This document shows, piece by piece, positions 10,503 to 19,227 of a DNA stretch of 64,000 nt. The stretch covers positions 973,988 through 1,037,987 of the forward strand of contig NZ_CP011272.1 of NCBI RefSeq assembly GCF_001610875.1, given 5' to 3'. The stretch's first letter is position 1. Every line of letters begins with the position of its first letter. The notes under the pieces were generated by a model. The model saw only the letters and a list, made by a program, of their open reading frames with translations, was not told the origin of the DNA and ran no database searches. A program made the translations under genes and the position numbers. The DNA comes from Pirellula sp. SH-Sr6A (GTDB lineage: Bacteria; Planctomycetota; Planctomycetia; Pirellulales; Pirellulaceae).

Positions 10503-11306
10503 TTGCGCGTTCAAGCGGATAGGATGGCCGATCGGCCCATGCTCGGTGGATTGGTTGTGTTCGGAGCGATCGTTCTGGGGACTATGGCCCTTACCCTGAC
10601 ACAAGCCCCCCCGAAATACCGACACCTTGCTCAAGATTGGAGCAATCGGATCGAAAAAGCGATCCAATCAGGAGCGACCAATGAACTCCTGGACGAGCTC
10701 AATTCGGCTATTCGCAAATCGCCCGTCGACGAACAACTGTTCCTCGCACGAGGCTCGCTCTACTTTCGCACCGGCAAAGTGGATCTCTCTCTCGCTGATT
10801 TCGACAAAGTGATCGAACTTCAGCCCGAGTCGAAACCATATCTATGGCAACGCGGCATTTCGTTGTATTACGCAAAACGCTATCGCGAAGGCAAAGAGCA
10901 GTTTGAGGTCCACCGTACCGTCAACCCCAACGACGTGGAAAACGCCTTTTGGCACTTCCTGTGCGCCGCCAAAATCACGAACGTCGAGAATGCCAGTCGA
11001 GAAATCCTGCTGTCCGGGTTGGATCGCCGAGAACCCCTCATGCAAGTTCAACAGATGATCGCCGGTAAACTCCCTCCGGACGAAGTAGTGAAAGTAACGG
11101 AAAAAGGTGGCAAGTCCGTTCAGTTCTATGGCTATCTCTACCTCGGTCTCTATTTCGATGCCAAGGGAGATACCGCGGAGGCGACCAAGTACCTTCGAAA
11201 ATGCGTCGCCGTCGATTACCCGGGCTACATGTACGATGTCGCGAAAGTACACCTGCGATCGCTGGAGCAACCCAGCCCCACCGAACGGGCAAAGAGCGAC
11301 AAATAA
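10503..11306 (+). CDS. TPR-repeat membrane-anchored protein
   Basis: About 267 residues: one N-terminal membrane helix (about residues 13-32) followed by tetratricopeptide repeats, with clear TPR consensus in 'FLARGSLYFRTGKVDLSLAD' and the repeat after it. Such proteins are protein-interaction scaffolds, here probably facing the periplasm; no enzyme motif is visible. I chose the TTG at 10503 because AGGAG lies seven bases upstream. An in-frame ATG at 10476 would add nine residues but has no well-spaced ribosome site. Probably monocistronic, with the twin-hairpin RNA downstream. Confidence 0.7.
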   Translation: MRVQADRMADRPMLGGLVVFGAIVLGTMALTLTQAPPKYRHLAQDWSNRIEKAIQSGATNELLDELNSAIRKSPVDEQLFLARGSLYFRTGKVDLSLADFDKVIELQPESKPYLWQRGISLYYAKRYREGKEQFEVHRTVNPNDVENAFWHFLCAAKITNVENASREILLSGLDRREPLMQVQQMIAGKLPPDEVVKVTEKGGKSVQFYGYLYLGLYFDAKGDTAEATKYLRKCVAVDYPGYMYDVAKVHLRSLEQPSPTERAKSDK

Positions 11307-11573
11307 CGGAAGCGCTGGGAACTCCGCCCCACCCCGATCCCTTGAACACCGCCGCTGGCTCCGATCCTCTGCATTCCGACGCCGGCGCGGGAGCCAACCG
11401 ACGCAAGAAACGGAGAATTTCGCCCCGGAGAATGCGGCATGACGAAGGACTCACGTCGCCAGGAATATCGAAATACTAAGCAAATGAGGCTAACCGTATT
11501 TCAACCGAACATTCGATCACGAAAAATTTGAAAATTTTCAACAACCCCGATTTTCTTTTTGAGTACTCTCGCC

Positions 11574-11579
11574 TAATAT
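11574..11579 (+). promoter_or_regulatory. Candidate -10 box of the twin-hairpin RNA
   Basis: TAATAT, one mismatch from the sigma-70 consensus, placed so that transcription would begin about six bases on, at the foot of the first hairpin. The -35 side is only a T-rich stretch (TTTTCT at 11551-11556, 17-base spacer), so the promoter call rests mainly on the -10 box and its position. Confidence 0.4.
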
Positions 11580-11582
11580 ACC

Positions 11583-11697
11583 GATGTCAGTGGCAGACGG
11601 GACTCGGGCGTGACCTGTCTGACGCTGACACAACCTTGCCCCATTGTGCTTAACTGGATTTCGGGCGTGACCAGTTAGGTGCTTTGGGGCTTTTTCG
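11583..11697 (+). ncRNA. Candidate small RNA with two same-loop hairpins
   Basis: About 115 bases between the convergent TPR and PVC-dehydrogenase genes. Hairpin 1 pairs 11585-11600 with 11614-11630 (outer TGTCAG/CTGACA, inner CAGAC/GTCTG then GG/CC). Hairpin 2 pairs 11638-11657 with 11671-11690 (GCCCCA ... TAACTGG with CCAGTTA ... TTGGGGC). Both have 13-base loops whose last ten bases are identical, TCGGGCGTGA, although the stems differ. Hairpin 2 is followed by five Ts and so doubles as an intrinsic terminator on the + strand. A -10-like box lies just upstream. No open reading frame fits. Identical loops on unlike stems suggest a binding site shown twice, for a protein or a partner RNA; this is inference. 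Confidence 0.55.
11638..11695 (+). terminator. Rho-independent terminator (hairpin 2 plus T5)
   Basis: Twenty-base arms with two T-T mismatches and a few G-T pairs, a 13-base loop, then TTTTT at 11691-11695. On the minus strand no T-run follows the hairpin, so it terminates rightward transcription only: the small RNA, and perhaps read-through from the TPR gene. Confidence 0.7.
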
Positions 11698-11806
11698 TTT
11701 CTAGACCGAGAGCCCGACCTCGCACCTGAATGCGAGGGCCTTGCCTGGGCGATCCGATCGGTTCAGGCGCGGGACCGGAGCCCTGTCCCCGTTTCATCCT
11801 CCCAGC

Positions 11807-14800
11807 TCACTGCTTCTTGGCGGCCGATTGGAGGAAGTTCAGGAGAGAGGCCAATTCGTGGGTCGTCATGGTTTGCTCCATGTTGCTCGGCATAAGCGAA
11901 AGTTCGCTCCGCTTTTCTTGCTCGACCTCGGACGTGGGAATTGCCACCTTCTTCCCGGTTTGATCCACGAGGTTAATTGTGTCATCCGTTCGGTCCGTGA
12001 TGAGCCCTGTATGGGTAACGCCGTCTTCCATTCGAACGAGCGTCACGCGAAAGGCCTCGTCGACATTGCGATCGGGCCAAAGGATGTCTTCGCAAAGACG
12101 CTCTAATCCGCGATTACCGATTCCTTCCAGCTGCGGACCGACGACGTTTCCGATCGTCCCAAGCTTGTGGCATTGCGAGCACTTGTCCGTAAAAACGCGA
12201 ATCCCTACTTCACGATTGGGGGTTTCACTGCCCATCTCCGCCAATTTGGATTCGATCAGTTTGCTTTTATCCACACGGGCGGCGAGCGAAGCGCGGAATG
12301 AAGCCAACCCCTCCTGCTCCTCTTCGCTCAGACCACCCCACCAGCTCTCGGGAAGAGCGCCCAGGGCATCCACGGAAAGAGCACCTTGCTTAGTCCAAGT
12401 CGTAAATCGGATCGCTGCGTCGCGATATCGGGAGAGTCGGCGCACCAGGCGTGTCTGCCCTGCCGCGCTCATCCGCTTCAACAGGACTACGGCTTGTTGC
12501 TCCCATTCCGCTGCCCACTGTCGCAGGGATCCTGCATCTTGAGGTGACTTGGGAATAGTAAGAAGACGGACAATGTCCCAGCACTGCGACTCCGCAGCGA
12601 GGTCCGTCAGTTCTGTTTCAATCGGGGAGACTTGCAAAAGCATCGGTCGAAGGATGGCAAAACGGGCATACTCGGAGAGCCCCTCGGATGCGATGAACTG
12701 CGACACAGCCTTCGATTCGGTGGGGACACCGAAGAGGTTGAACATTGTCCGAAGCACTTTGAGCTCGCTTGGGTCGCTCCGGAGCTGAAGCGAGGGGTCC
12801 GAGAAGTTCCCAATTGCGATCCACGCGTAGCTGCCGCCATTGTCACCATCGACGACTTCGAGGACGACCGATTTACCTTCGAACAATTCCGTCCCCCAAC
12901 GAACAGTTGCCGCGATATCGCTTCGAGGTGGAAAAGCTCTGGCAACTTCTTGGTAAGTGTTGAGTTCGGGTGCCCACGCGAGAAGTCGAACGTAGTTCTT
13001 CCCTGTATCGGGCTTGGAGGGTAATCCGTTGTGACCTGCCACGGACAGCTCGATAGGTCCACCAGGAGTAAACGGTTCTGTCGACCAACTGCCTGTGTAG
13101 TTTTCCCCCAACGGAAAGCTGCTGAACAGCGGCATCGCTTCTTGCGATTCCTTGCCGGTCGGCGACATAACTTTGACCTGACGCACCTCGACCCCCCAAG
13201 GCCTCCGATCGTCGTTGCCTTTCGACACGGCTACCCATTCTCGAATGGGTGCGGCTCGACCCGCGGATGCGTTCGTACGATTTAGCTCTTGGACTATCTC
13301 ATTCATGGCGAAATGACCTGCCTCCACGAGCTTGGGAGACAGGCTGCCTCGCGATTGTTGTTGGCGAGCACCGATCCCGACGAGTCGCTCCGCGAACGAG
13401 AGAGGATTGGGAGAGGATTCCATGCGTCGGAGCAATTGCAGATAACGATCCATGGTCGCGTCGTCGACGACATCCGCCAATTTTTCGACCGTAGCTCGAA
13501 TCACGCCTTCGTCCTCTTCCGATCTTCCCTTCTTGTTGACTACCCCACTCTCTAGTAGATCGATCGCCCATTCCGTGCATCGTGTTGTTCTGCAAGCCGG
13601 CAGAACGCGAATCAAGACACGAAGCACCGGCGATTGCAGACCTTGAGACGTGTGGCTTGAATCAATAAGAATCGTTTTTACCGCAACGGGGTTGGAGTCG
13701 GCCAGGGAGAGTATCGCGCGGCGAAGGGCGATCGCATGCGTCTGTTGCAATATTGGGTCCTCCAACTGGCTCACCTTTGCGGCGGTACGAAGCAGGGCTT
13801 GCAGGCCTTCGACGGGGACTTCCTGACTAGAAAGTTGTTGCACGGATGCGAGCCATTGCATGGCGTCGATTGTCTTCGTCACATCGAGGTTTTCCAGGTC
13901 GCTCCATCGCAGACTTGGATCCTCGCTAGCGGTTAACTTCGAGTCTGCTGGCGCGGCAGGAGAATCACCAGTCCATCTCACACGCCAAATACGACCGCTG
14001 TTTCGATCGCGATCGGGGTGATCGAGCGGAACTTCGTAATGACCGATGACTTTGTTGTAGAAGTCGGCGATGTACAAGTGGCCATCAGGACCGAAAACGA
14101 GGTCGACGGGGCGAAACCAGGAATCATCGCTCGTTAACAAGTCCGGCAATTCGGTCGCATGGGCCGTTGCCCCTCGGTAGGTAATCTGATTTCGATTGAT
14201 CCGGCACGTCATGACGTTTCCACTCAGGAACTGGTCGGTCATTTCCATCGGGAACTTGGAATCCTTTGTGTGCGCCAAACCCGCGATAGCGGTGCTCCCA
14301 TGCAAGTGATCCATCATGGGCGGAACGAACCCAAGACCATCATCAGGCCGACCGAAGCTGGGATTGCATCCGCCATAGAGAAGCTGTGTGATAGGTTTGC
14401 TATGGCAATCGGCGCTGAACCAGTTCCCGTAACGGTCTTGGGTCATGCCGAACGGATTGACTTGCCCCTGGCTATAAAGCTCGATACGACTTCCATCGAG
14501 GCGGAATCGAAAGATATTTCCCGATGTCATGCTCACACGGTGGCCATCGCGACCGGCCACATTGGATTGGTTATTGAAACCATGGCATGCGTAGATCCAG
14601 CCATCCCTTCCATCGCGAAGCGAGTTCACCATCCCGTGCGTATCGCGGCTCGTGTCGAACGGCCCGTAAAGGATCTTTCGATCATCGCATACGCCATCGC
14701 CATCGGTGTCTCGCAGATACCAAAGGTTGGGAATGGAAAAGCAGATGACGCCATCGTCGACAGGCAAAATCCCAATGGGAATATTCAGCTCTGAAGCGAA

Positions 14801-15178
14801 CAATCGCTTGGTCTCAAACGCACCATCGCGGTCCGAATCCTCTAAGACCACGATCGAATCGCTCGCCGGCTCCCCCTCTTTGACCGGAAAAGGGTAGTGT
14901 TTCGTCTGAGTAACCCAAAGTCTCCCCTTGGCGTCAAATGCCATATTCAGAGGTTTCGAAATATCGGGCTCGGAAGCGATCAAATCGACGACGAACCCCT
15001 CGGGTACGTGAAACCCTGCTTGTTCCTCGGCCGGAGTTCGGTGTGGAGTGGAACGAATCGTAAGCCCAAACTCAGGCAGAGGCGTCGCGGGCTCAGCGGG
15101 TACAAAGCGGTCCGCCGCGTGGGCGGTGGAGAGGAGACCTGCGAGGAACCAAGCACAGAATCGAATATTTGCTGTCAT
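11807..15178 (-). CDS. PVC-type haem-binding dehydrogenase with C-terminal cytochrome c
   Basis: A 1123-residue exported protein. A signal peptide (cleavage after about Ala21) precedes a six-bladed propeller of the soluble-glucose-dehydrogenase type (for instance FDAKGRLWVTQ, FGPDGHLYIADFYN). A helical middle region follows, and the C terminus is a cytochrome c domain with CSQCH at 1000-1004 and a likely Met ligand near LMPSNM (about 1096-1101). Members of this planctomycete/verrucomicrobial family are thought to oxidise sugars or sugar polymers in the periplasm and pass electrons to haem; the substrate here is unknown. It appears monocistronic, with its own upstream region shared with the divergent POTRA gene. 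Confidence 0.85.
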   Translation of the reverse strand: MTANIRFCAWFLAGLLSTAHAADRFVPAEPATPLPEFGLTIRSTPHRTPAEEQAGFHVPEGFVVDLIASEPDISKPLNMAFDAKGRLWVTQTKHYPFPVKEGEPASDSIVVLEDSDRDGAFETKRLFASELNIPIGILPVDDGVICFSIPNLWYLRDTDGDGVCDDRKILYGPFDTSRDTHGMVNSLRDGRDGWIYACHGFNNQSNVAGRDGHRVSMTSGNIFRFRLDGSRIELYSQGQVNPFGMTQDRYGNWFSADCHSKPITQLLYGGCNPSFGRPDDGLGFVPPMMDHLHGSTAIAGLAHTKDSKFPMEMTDQFLSGNVMTCRINRNQITYRGATAHATELPDLLTSDDSWFRPVDLVFGPDGHLYIADFYNKVIGHYEVPLDHPDRDRNSGRIWRVRWTGDSPAAPADSKLTASEDPSLRWSDLENLDVTKTIDAMQWLASVQQLSSQEVPVEGLQALLRTAAKVSQLEDPILQQTHAIALRRAILSLADSNPVAVKTILIDSSHTSQGLQSPVLRVLIRVLPACRTTRCTEWAIDLLESGVVNKKGRSEEDEGVIRATVEKLADVVDDATMDRYLQLLRRMESSPNPLSFAERLVGIGARQQQSRGSLSPKLVEAGHFAMNEIVQELNRTNASAGRAAPIREWVAVSKGNDDRRPWGVEVRQVKVMSPTGKESQEAMPLFSSFPLGENYTGSWSTEPFTPGGPIELSVAGHNGLPSKPDTGKNYVRLLAWAPELNTYQEVARAFPPRSDIAATVRWGTELFEGKSVVLEVVDGDNGGSYAWIAIGNFSDPSLQLRSDPSELKVLRTMFNLFGVPTESKAVSQFIASEGLSEYARFAILRPMLLQVSPIETELTDLAAESQCWDIVRLLTIPKSPQDAGSLRQWAAEWEQQAVVLLKRMSAAGQTRLVRRLSRYRDAAIRFTTWTKQGALSVDALGALPESWWGGLSEEEQEGLASFRASLAARVDKSKLIESKLAEMGSETPNREVGIRVFTDKCSQCHKLGTIGNVVGPQLEGIGNRGLERLCEDILWPDRNVDEAFRVTLVRMEDGVTHTGLITDRTDDTINLVDQTGKKVAIPTSEVEQEKRSELSLMPSNMEQTMTTHELASLLNFLQSAAKKQ

Positions 15179-15403
15179 TGCAGAGGGGGTGACTAGGAAA
15201 GATGGAGAGGGAGAGGCGATTCAGCAAACCTGGCAGGTTAGCGAAATGGTTTTCGCTACTTCCACGGGCTTGCGGGTGCTAATTGTAACCAAAATTCGAA
15301 GAATGCCTAAAGACAGCTCGTCTGCACCTTGCATCCTCCCCCCGAGATTCTGTATTCAGCAACAGAAGTATTCCCCACCCGAGCGCCTTACAGGGAGATT
15401 GTC

Positions 15404-16774
15404 ATGAAGCCACTTTTCCAAATCGCAGCCACCGCTTCGCTGTCAATCGCATTGATTAGCACCACCTATGCACAAATGGGAGGGGGGCCTGGCAACGATC
15501 CCGCTCCGGCGTTTAGCGAGCCCAAATTTGAGGACCGGGTTTTCGAATCAGGCGGTCCGCGCGCTCGAGAGGCCAAAAACGGATCGGTAATTCTGTCGGT
15601 CAAGATCGAGGGGAACAAATCGGTATCGGAAAACGCGATCCTCGCCGTCATGCAATCGAGGCAGGACCGGGTATTTGACACGGAGACCTTTCAACGCGAC
15701 ATCGCCGCCCTTTATCGCACCGGGTTGTTCAAGAGAATTGAACCCTACTTCACCGAAGAGTCCGGTGGAGTGCACATGAAGCTGATCGTTCAAGAACGAC
15801 CGATCATCAAATCCGTACTCTTCACAGGCAATCAGAGCGTCGACGACGCCGCCTTGATCAAGCATGCAGGGATCGCCAAAGGAGAGCCGCTCGACCCCAT
15901 CGCGATCAATTCGGCACGCACCAACCTGATCGAGTACTACCAAGACAAAGGGATGAACCAAGTCGATATCCAAGTGGTATCCGGTTTGCTTCCAGGCGAA
16001 CGGGACGTGGAGTTCGTCATCAATGAAGGGCCCATCGAACGTTTCAATTCCATCGGCTTCGCAGGAAACAAAGACTTTAGCAGCGAGCTTCTCAAAGCAA
16101 AGATCTCATCCAAGGATGCGCGGGGCGGACTGACCAAATGGATGTTCAATCGCGCGTCGGATCTGAAGATTGAAAACGACCGCCAAACATTGACCGCATA
16201 TTACCGACGGCTCGGCTACTTTGACGCACGTGTGGATGTTCGAAAGGAATACGACAACAGTGGAAAATGGGTCGATCTCACCTTCGTGATCTACGAAGGG
16301 GTTCGATACAAGATTCGCTCGGTGGCCATCAGCGGTACGAAGCGTTACCAACCCTCAGAATTGATGCCCTACATGTCAGCGAAGCAAGGAGAGCCCTTTC
16401 AGCTGGACAACAAAGCCGCTGATGAACGATTCATCCGCGATCTGTATGGGACGCAGGGACATTACTTTTGCGATGTCGTCGGCGAGCTTGTCTATCAGCT
16501 GAATAACGAAGTCGACATCATCTACAACGTAGGTGAAGGTGATATCTATCGTATTAGCGATGTGCGGGTGCATATCGAAGGCGATTACACCAAGGAACGC
16601 GTCGTTCTTCATCCACTCGCGAATGTTCGGCCGGGCAGCATCATCAACAGCAAAGGTGTCGAGGATGCTACACGTCGCCTTCGATTCTCCTCGATCTTCA
16701 ACAACGATCCCTCGCAAGGCATCGTGCCGACGATCAAGGTAGAACCCCCCGAAGACGTTGACTTAGACAAATAA
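15404..16774 (+). CDS. POTRA-repeat outer-membrane assembly protein (BamA N-terminal half)
   Basis: A 456-residue exported protein built from consecutive POTRA domains: a signal peptide (about residues 1-24, Thr-Tyr-Ala before Gln), then repeats beginning with the 'VKIEGNKSVSENAIL' type strand-helix, each about 75-85 residues and repeating to the end. There is no beta-barrel. The ATG at 15404 has GGGAG eight bases upstream. The next gene, 72 bases on, encodes a barrel with no POTRA repeats, so the pair appears to be a BamA split in two. Together they would fold proteins into the outer membrane. Confidence 0.85.
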   Translation: MKPLFQIAATASLSIALISTTYAQMGGGPGNDPAPAFSEPKFEDRVFESGGPRAREAKNGSVILSVKIEGNKSVSENAILAVMQSRQDRVFDTETFQRDIAALYRTGLFKRIEPYFTEESGGVHMKLIVQERPIIKSVLFTGNQSVDDAALIKHAGIAKGEPLDPIAINSARTNLIEYYQDKGMNQVDIQVVSGLLPGERDVEFVINEGPIERFNSIGFAGNKDFSSELLKAKISSKDARGGLTKWMFNRASDLKIENDRQTLTAYYRRLGYFDARVDVRKEYDNSGKWVDLTFVIYEGVRYKIRSVAISGTKRYQPSELMPYMSAKQGEPFQLDNKAADERFIRDLYGTQGHYFCDVVGELVYQLNNEVDIIYNVGEGDIYRISDVRVHIEGDYTKERVVLHPLANVRPGSIINSKGVEDATRRLRFSSIFNNDPSQGIVPTIKVEPPEDVDLDK

Positions 16775-16846
16775 GCACCGCCTGCCCAAGCACTGATTGC
16801 CATTCCCTTTCGACGAATCACCGGACCGCACTCCAAAGCGTTAACC

Positions 16847-18382
16847 ATGCTTCCATATCATTCTTCTCGATCCGCAAAAATGCCGTCATGGCAGCGACTG
16901 TTGCGATGGTCGATTGCTGGCATCGTCGGAATCTCTAGTGCCACGCCCCTCCTCGCTCAGTCCCCCGCTCCTGGCTATGGCAATTATCCGGTTCCCTCCA
17001 CTGGGAACTACGGTGCACCACCTGGTTTCGGGCAAAACCCCGGTGCACCTGTCGGCTCGCCCTACACAACGCTCCCCAACGGAGTGGTGGCCCCAGTTCC
17101 AACCACGACCGCTTATCCAGCTCCCATTCCTCAACAATCCTACTCTCCGCAGACGGGATTCATCCCCGCCGACAACAATCGTTTTAACCAGCCTCTCTCC
17201 GCCCCAGGCCCCATGAATCAGCCACTGCCACCGCTGAACCAGCCTTGGCAACTCGAACCGAATACTACTTTTCTGCAAGGAGCTCCCTTTGGTTACAACC
17301 CTTCTATTCGTGATGTACCTGTGGACGTTTATGTCCAGGAGGGGCAAACCGGCCGATTCTCCCTCGGTGGATCGGTAAACAGTGACTTGGGCGTTGCAGC
17401 CCAGATCATCCTCGAGGAGCGCAACTTTGACATTCGAGCTTGGCCAAACTCCCGTACGGGGTTTTTCAATGGTGCCTTTCGCGGTGCCGGTCAAAACTTT
17501 CGTGTTGAGCTGATGCCGGGTAACAACGTGCAACGCTATACCGTGAACTGGACAGAGCCGAATTTGTTTGGGTATTCCCCCTTCAGCCTTTCGGTGGGGG
17601 GATTCTATTTCACTCGATTCTTCCAGGATTGGTCCGAGCAAAGACTCGGTGGCCGAGTTGGTCTCGGTTATGAAATCTCCCCCGATCTCTCTCTAACGAC
17701 GGAACTGACCGGACAAGATGTCAAGATATTCGATCCAGCCGTCAATACGGTTCCTGCGCTCAATCGAGTTCTCGGTAGCAACGATTTGTACACGGGGCGT
17801 GTTCGTCTGACGCATAGCACTCGCGATAGCCCTTTCATGCCGACAGAAGGTCATCTCTTTGAGATGATTTACGATCAGAACTTCGGTGAATTCGACTTCC
17901 CGCGAGGGCAAGTCAACTGGAGCAAGTACTTTCTGGTTCGAGAGCGCCCCGACCGAACGGGACGTCATACGTTCACGTCCGCCGTTCGCTTGGGCTTCTC
18001 TGGCTCCGACACCCCTGTTTTCGAGAACTTTTTCGCAGGGGGTTACTCGACGCTCCGCGGGTTTGATTTCCGTGGGGCAGGACCTGTTGAGCAAGGCGTA
18101 CAGCTCGGGGGTCGTTTTCAGTTCTTAGGCTCCTTTGAATACATGTTCCCCATCACTGCGGATGACATGCTGCGCATGGTTACCTTTGTGGATTACGGGA
18201 CGATTGAACAAGACATCGAGTTGGACTGGGATAACTTCCGGGTTGCACCTGGGGTTGGATTCCGAGTGGCTGTCCCCGCCTTGGGACCCGCTCCTCTCGC
18301 GTTCGATTTCGCGGTACCGGTGGCTTATGCCGACTCGGACTCGCGACAAGTCTTTTCGTTCTCGATGGGCATGACTCGGTAA
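16847..18382 (+). CDS. Omp85/BamA-type outer-membrane barrel protein
   Basis: A 511-residue protein with a signal peptide (ending Leu-Leu-Ala before Gln, about residue 38), a Pro/Gly/Tyr/Asn-rich linker to about residue 140, then a beta-barrel of the surface-antigen D15 family. The barrel motif GGYSTLRGF (the LRGF of the conserved loop-6 (V/I)RG(F/Y) motif) is present. The last residues FSFSMGMTR form an amphipathic strand but end in Arg rather than the usual aromatic residue. It follows the POTRA protein and probably partners it. The start at 16847 lacks a clear ribosome site; ATG at 16880 is an alternative that shortens the leader. Confidence 0.85.
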   Translation: MLPYHSSRSAKMPSWQRLLRWSIAGIVGISSATPLLAQSPAPGYGNYPVPSTGNYGAPPGFGQNPGAPVGSPYTTLPNGVVAPVPTTTAYPAPIPQQSYSPQTGFIPADNNRFNQPLSAPGPMNQPLPPLNQPWQLEPNTTFLQGAPFGYNPSIRDVPVDVYVQEGQTGRFSLGGSVNSDLGVAAQIILEERNFDIRAWPNSRTGFFNGAFRGAGQNFRVELMPGNNVQRYTVNWTEPNLFGYSPFSLSVGGFYFTRFFQDWSEQRLGGRVGLGYEISPDLSLTTELTGQDVKIFDPAVNTVPALNRVLGSNDLYTGRVRLTHSTRDSPFMPTEGHLFEMIYDQNFGEFDFPRGQVNWSKYFLVRERPDRTGRHTFTSAVRLGFSGSDTPVFENFFAGGYSTLRGFDFRGAGPVEQGVQLGGRFQFLGSFEYMFPITADDMLRMVTFVDYGTIEQDIELDWDNFRVAPGVGFRVAVPALGPAPLAFDFAVPVAYADSDSRQVFSFSMGMTR

Positions 18383-18411
18383 CGACTGCAAAGGACCGGA
18401 GAGATAGCACG

Positions 18412-19227
18412 GTGTTCGGAATCGACTTGCCAGCCTACCACGGACCGATCGATTTGCTCCTCTATCTCATCCGGCGGGAAGAGCTCCCGCTGGAGGAAAT
18501 CTCTCTGTCCCGCATTACTGCTCAGTACCTTGACTATGTTTCGATCCTGCAAGAACTCGATCTCGATGAAGTCGGTGAATTCATCGACATTACGAGCCAA
18601 TTGATCGAGATGAAGGCCAAGGCTGTCTTACCGAACGACGAAGAAGAGGCGCCGCAAATTCTGTCGATGCAGGAGACCGGTGATGGCGTCGAAAACCTGG
18701 TCGATCGCCTGGTTCAATACAAGCGGTTTCGAGACGTGGCGAGTTTGCTCGACGAACAAAGTCGCCAATGGCAATTGCGATTCCCGCGGCTTGCGAACGA
18801 CTTACCGCCCAGACGATTGGATGCCGCAGACGTTCCGATCGCAAAGGTCGAGGTGTGGGATCTGGTCAGCGCGTTCGGTCGAATACTCAAAGCAAAACAG
18901 AAAGCCCCGGAGCACAAACTAACCTACGACAACACGCCCATCCATGTTTACATGGAACGGATCCATGGTTTGGTCCGGGATCATGGTGAGGTCGAATTGC
19001 AAAATCTGTTCGATCTGGGCATGCACAAAAGCGGGTTGGTTGCCATGTTCCTTGCGACGCTCGAGTTGACGCGCCACCACGGGCTTTTGGCGCAACAACG
19101 AGACGCCGACACCCCATTGCTGCTGGTAGCGGGACCAACCTTTGAGGAGGTCCTGCAAGTCGCTGCGGTCGATAACTTGGAGGCCGAAGCAGTTGCCAAC
19201 TCCAACATGCCTGTCATGCCTCGCTAG
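18412..19227 (+). CDS. scpA: Segregation and condensation protein A
   Basis: The kleisin subunit of the SMC-ScpAB condensin that compacts and segregates the chromosome. It has 271 residues; the N-terminal SMC-head-binding segment (FGIDLPAYHGPIDLLLYLIR) and the helix with 'EFIDITSQLIEMKAKAVLP' are diagnostic. The C-terminal winged helix is recognisable in the last 80 residues. GTG start with GGAGAG about ten bases upstream; it lies 29 bases after the barrel gene. The 3' end overlaps the convergent fliG by four bases. scpB is not adjacent. Confidence 0.93.
   Translation: MFGIDLPAYHGPIDLLLYLIRREELPLEEISLSRITAQYLDYVSILQELDLDEVGEFIDITSQLIEMKAKAVLPNDEEEAPQILSMQETGDGVENLVDRLVQYKRFRDVASLLDEQSRQWQLRFPRLANDLPPRRLDAADVPIAKVEVWDLVSAFGRILKAKQKAPEHKLTYDNTPIHVYMERIHGLVRDHGEVELQNLFDLGMHKSGLVAMFLATLELTRHHGLLAQQRDADTPLLLVAGPTFEEVLQVAAVDNLEAEAVANSNMPVMPR

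Noticed and set aside
11594-11677. Mini-ykkC (guanidine-II) riboswitch, which also has two equal-loop hairpins
   Set aside because: The ACGR loops of that class are absent, the loops here are 13 bases, and no open reading frame follows on the same strand.
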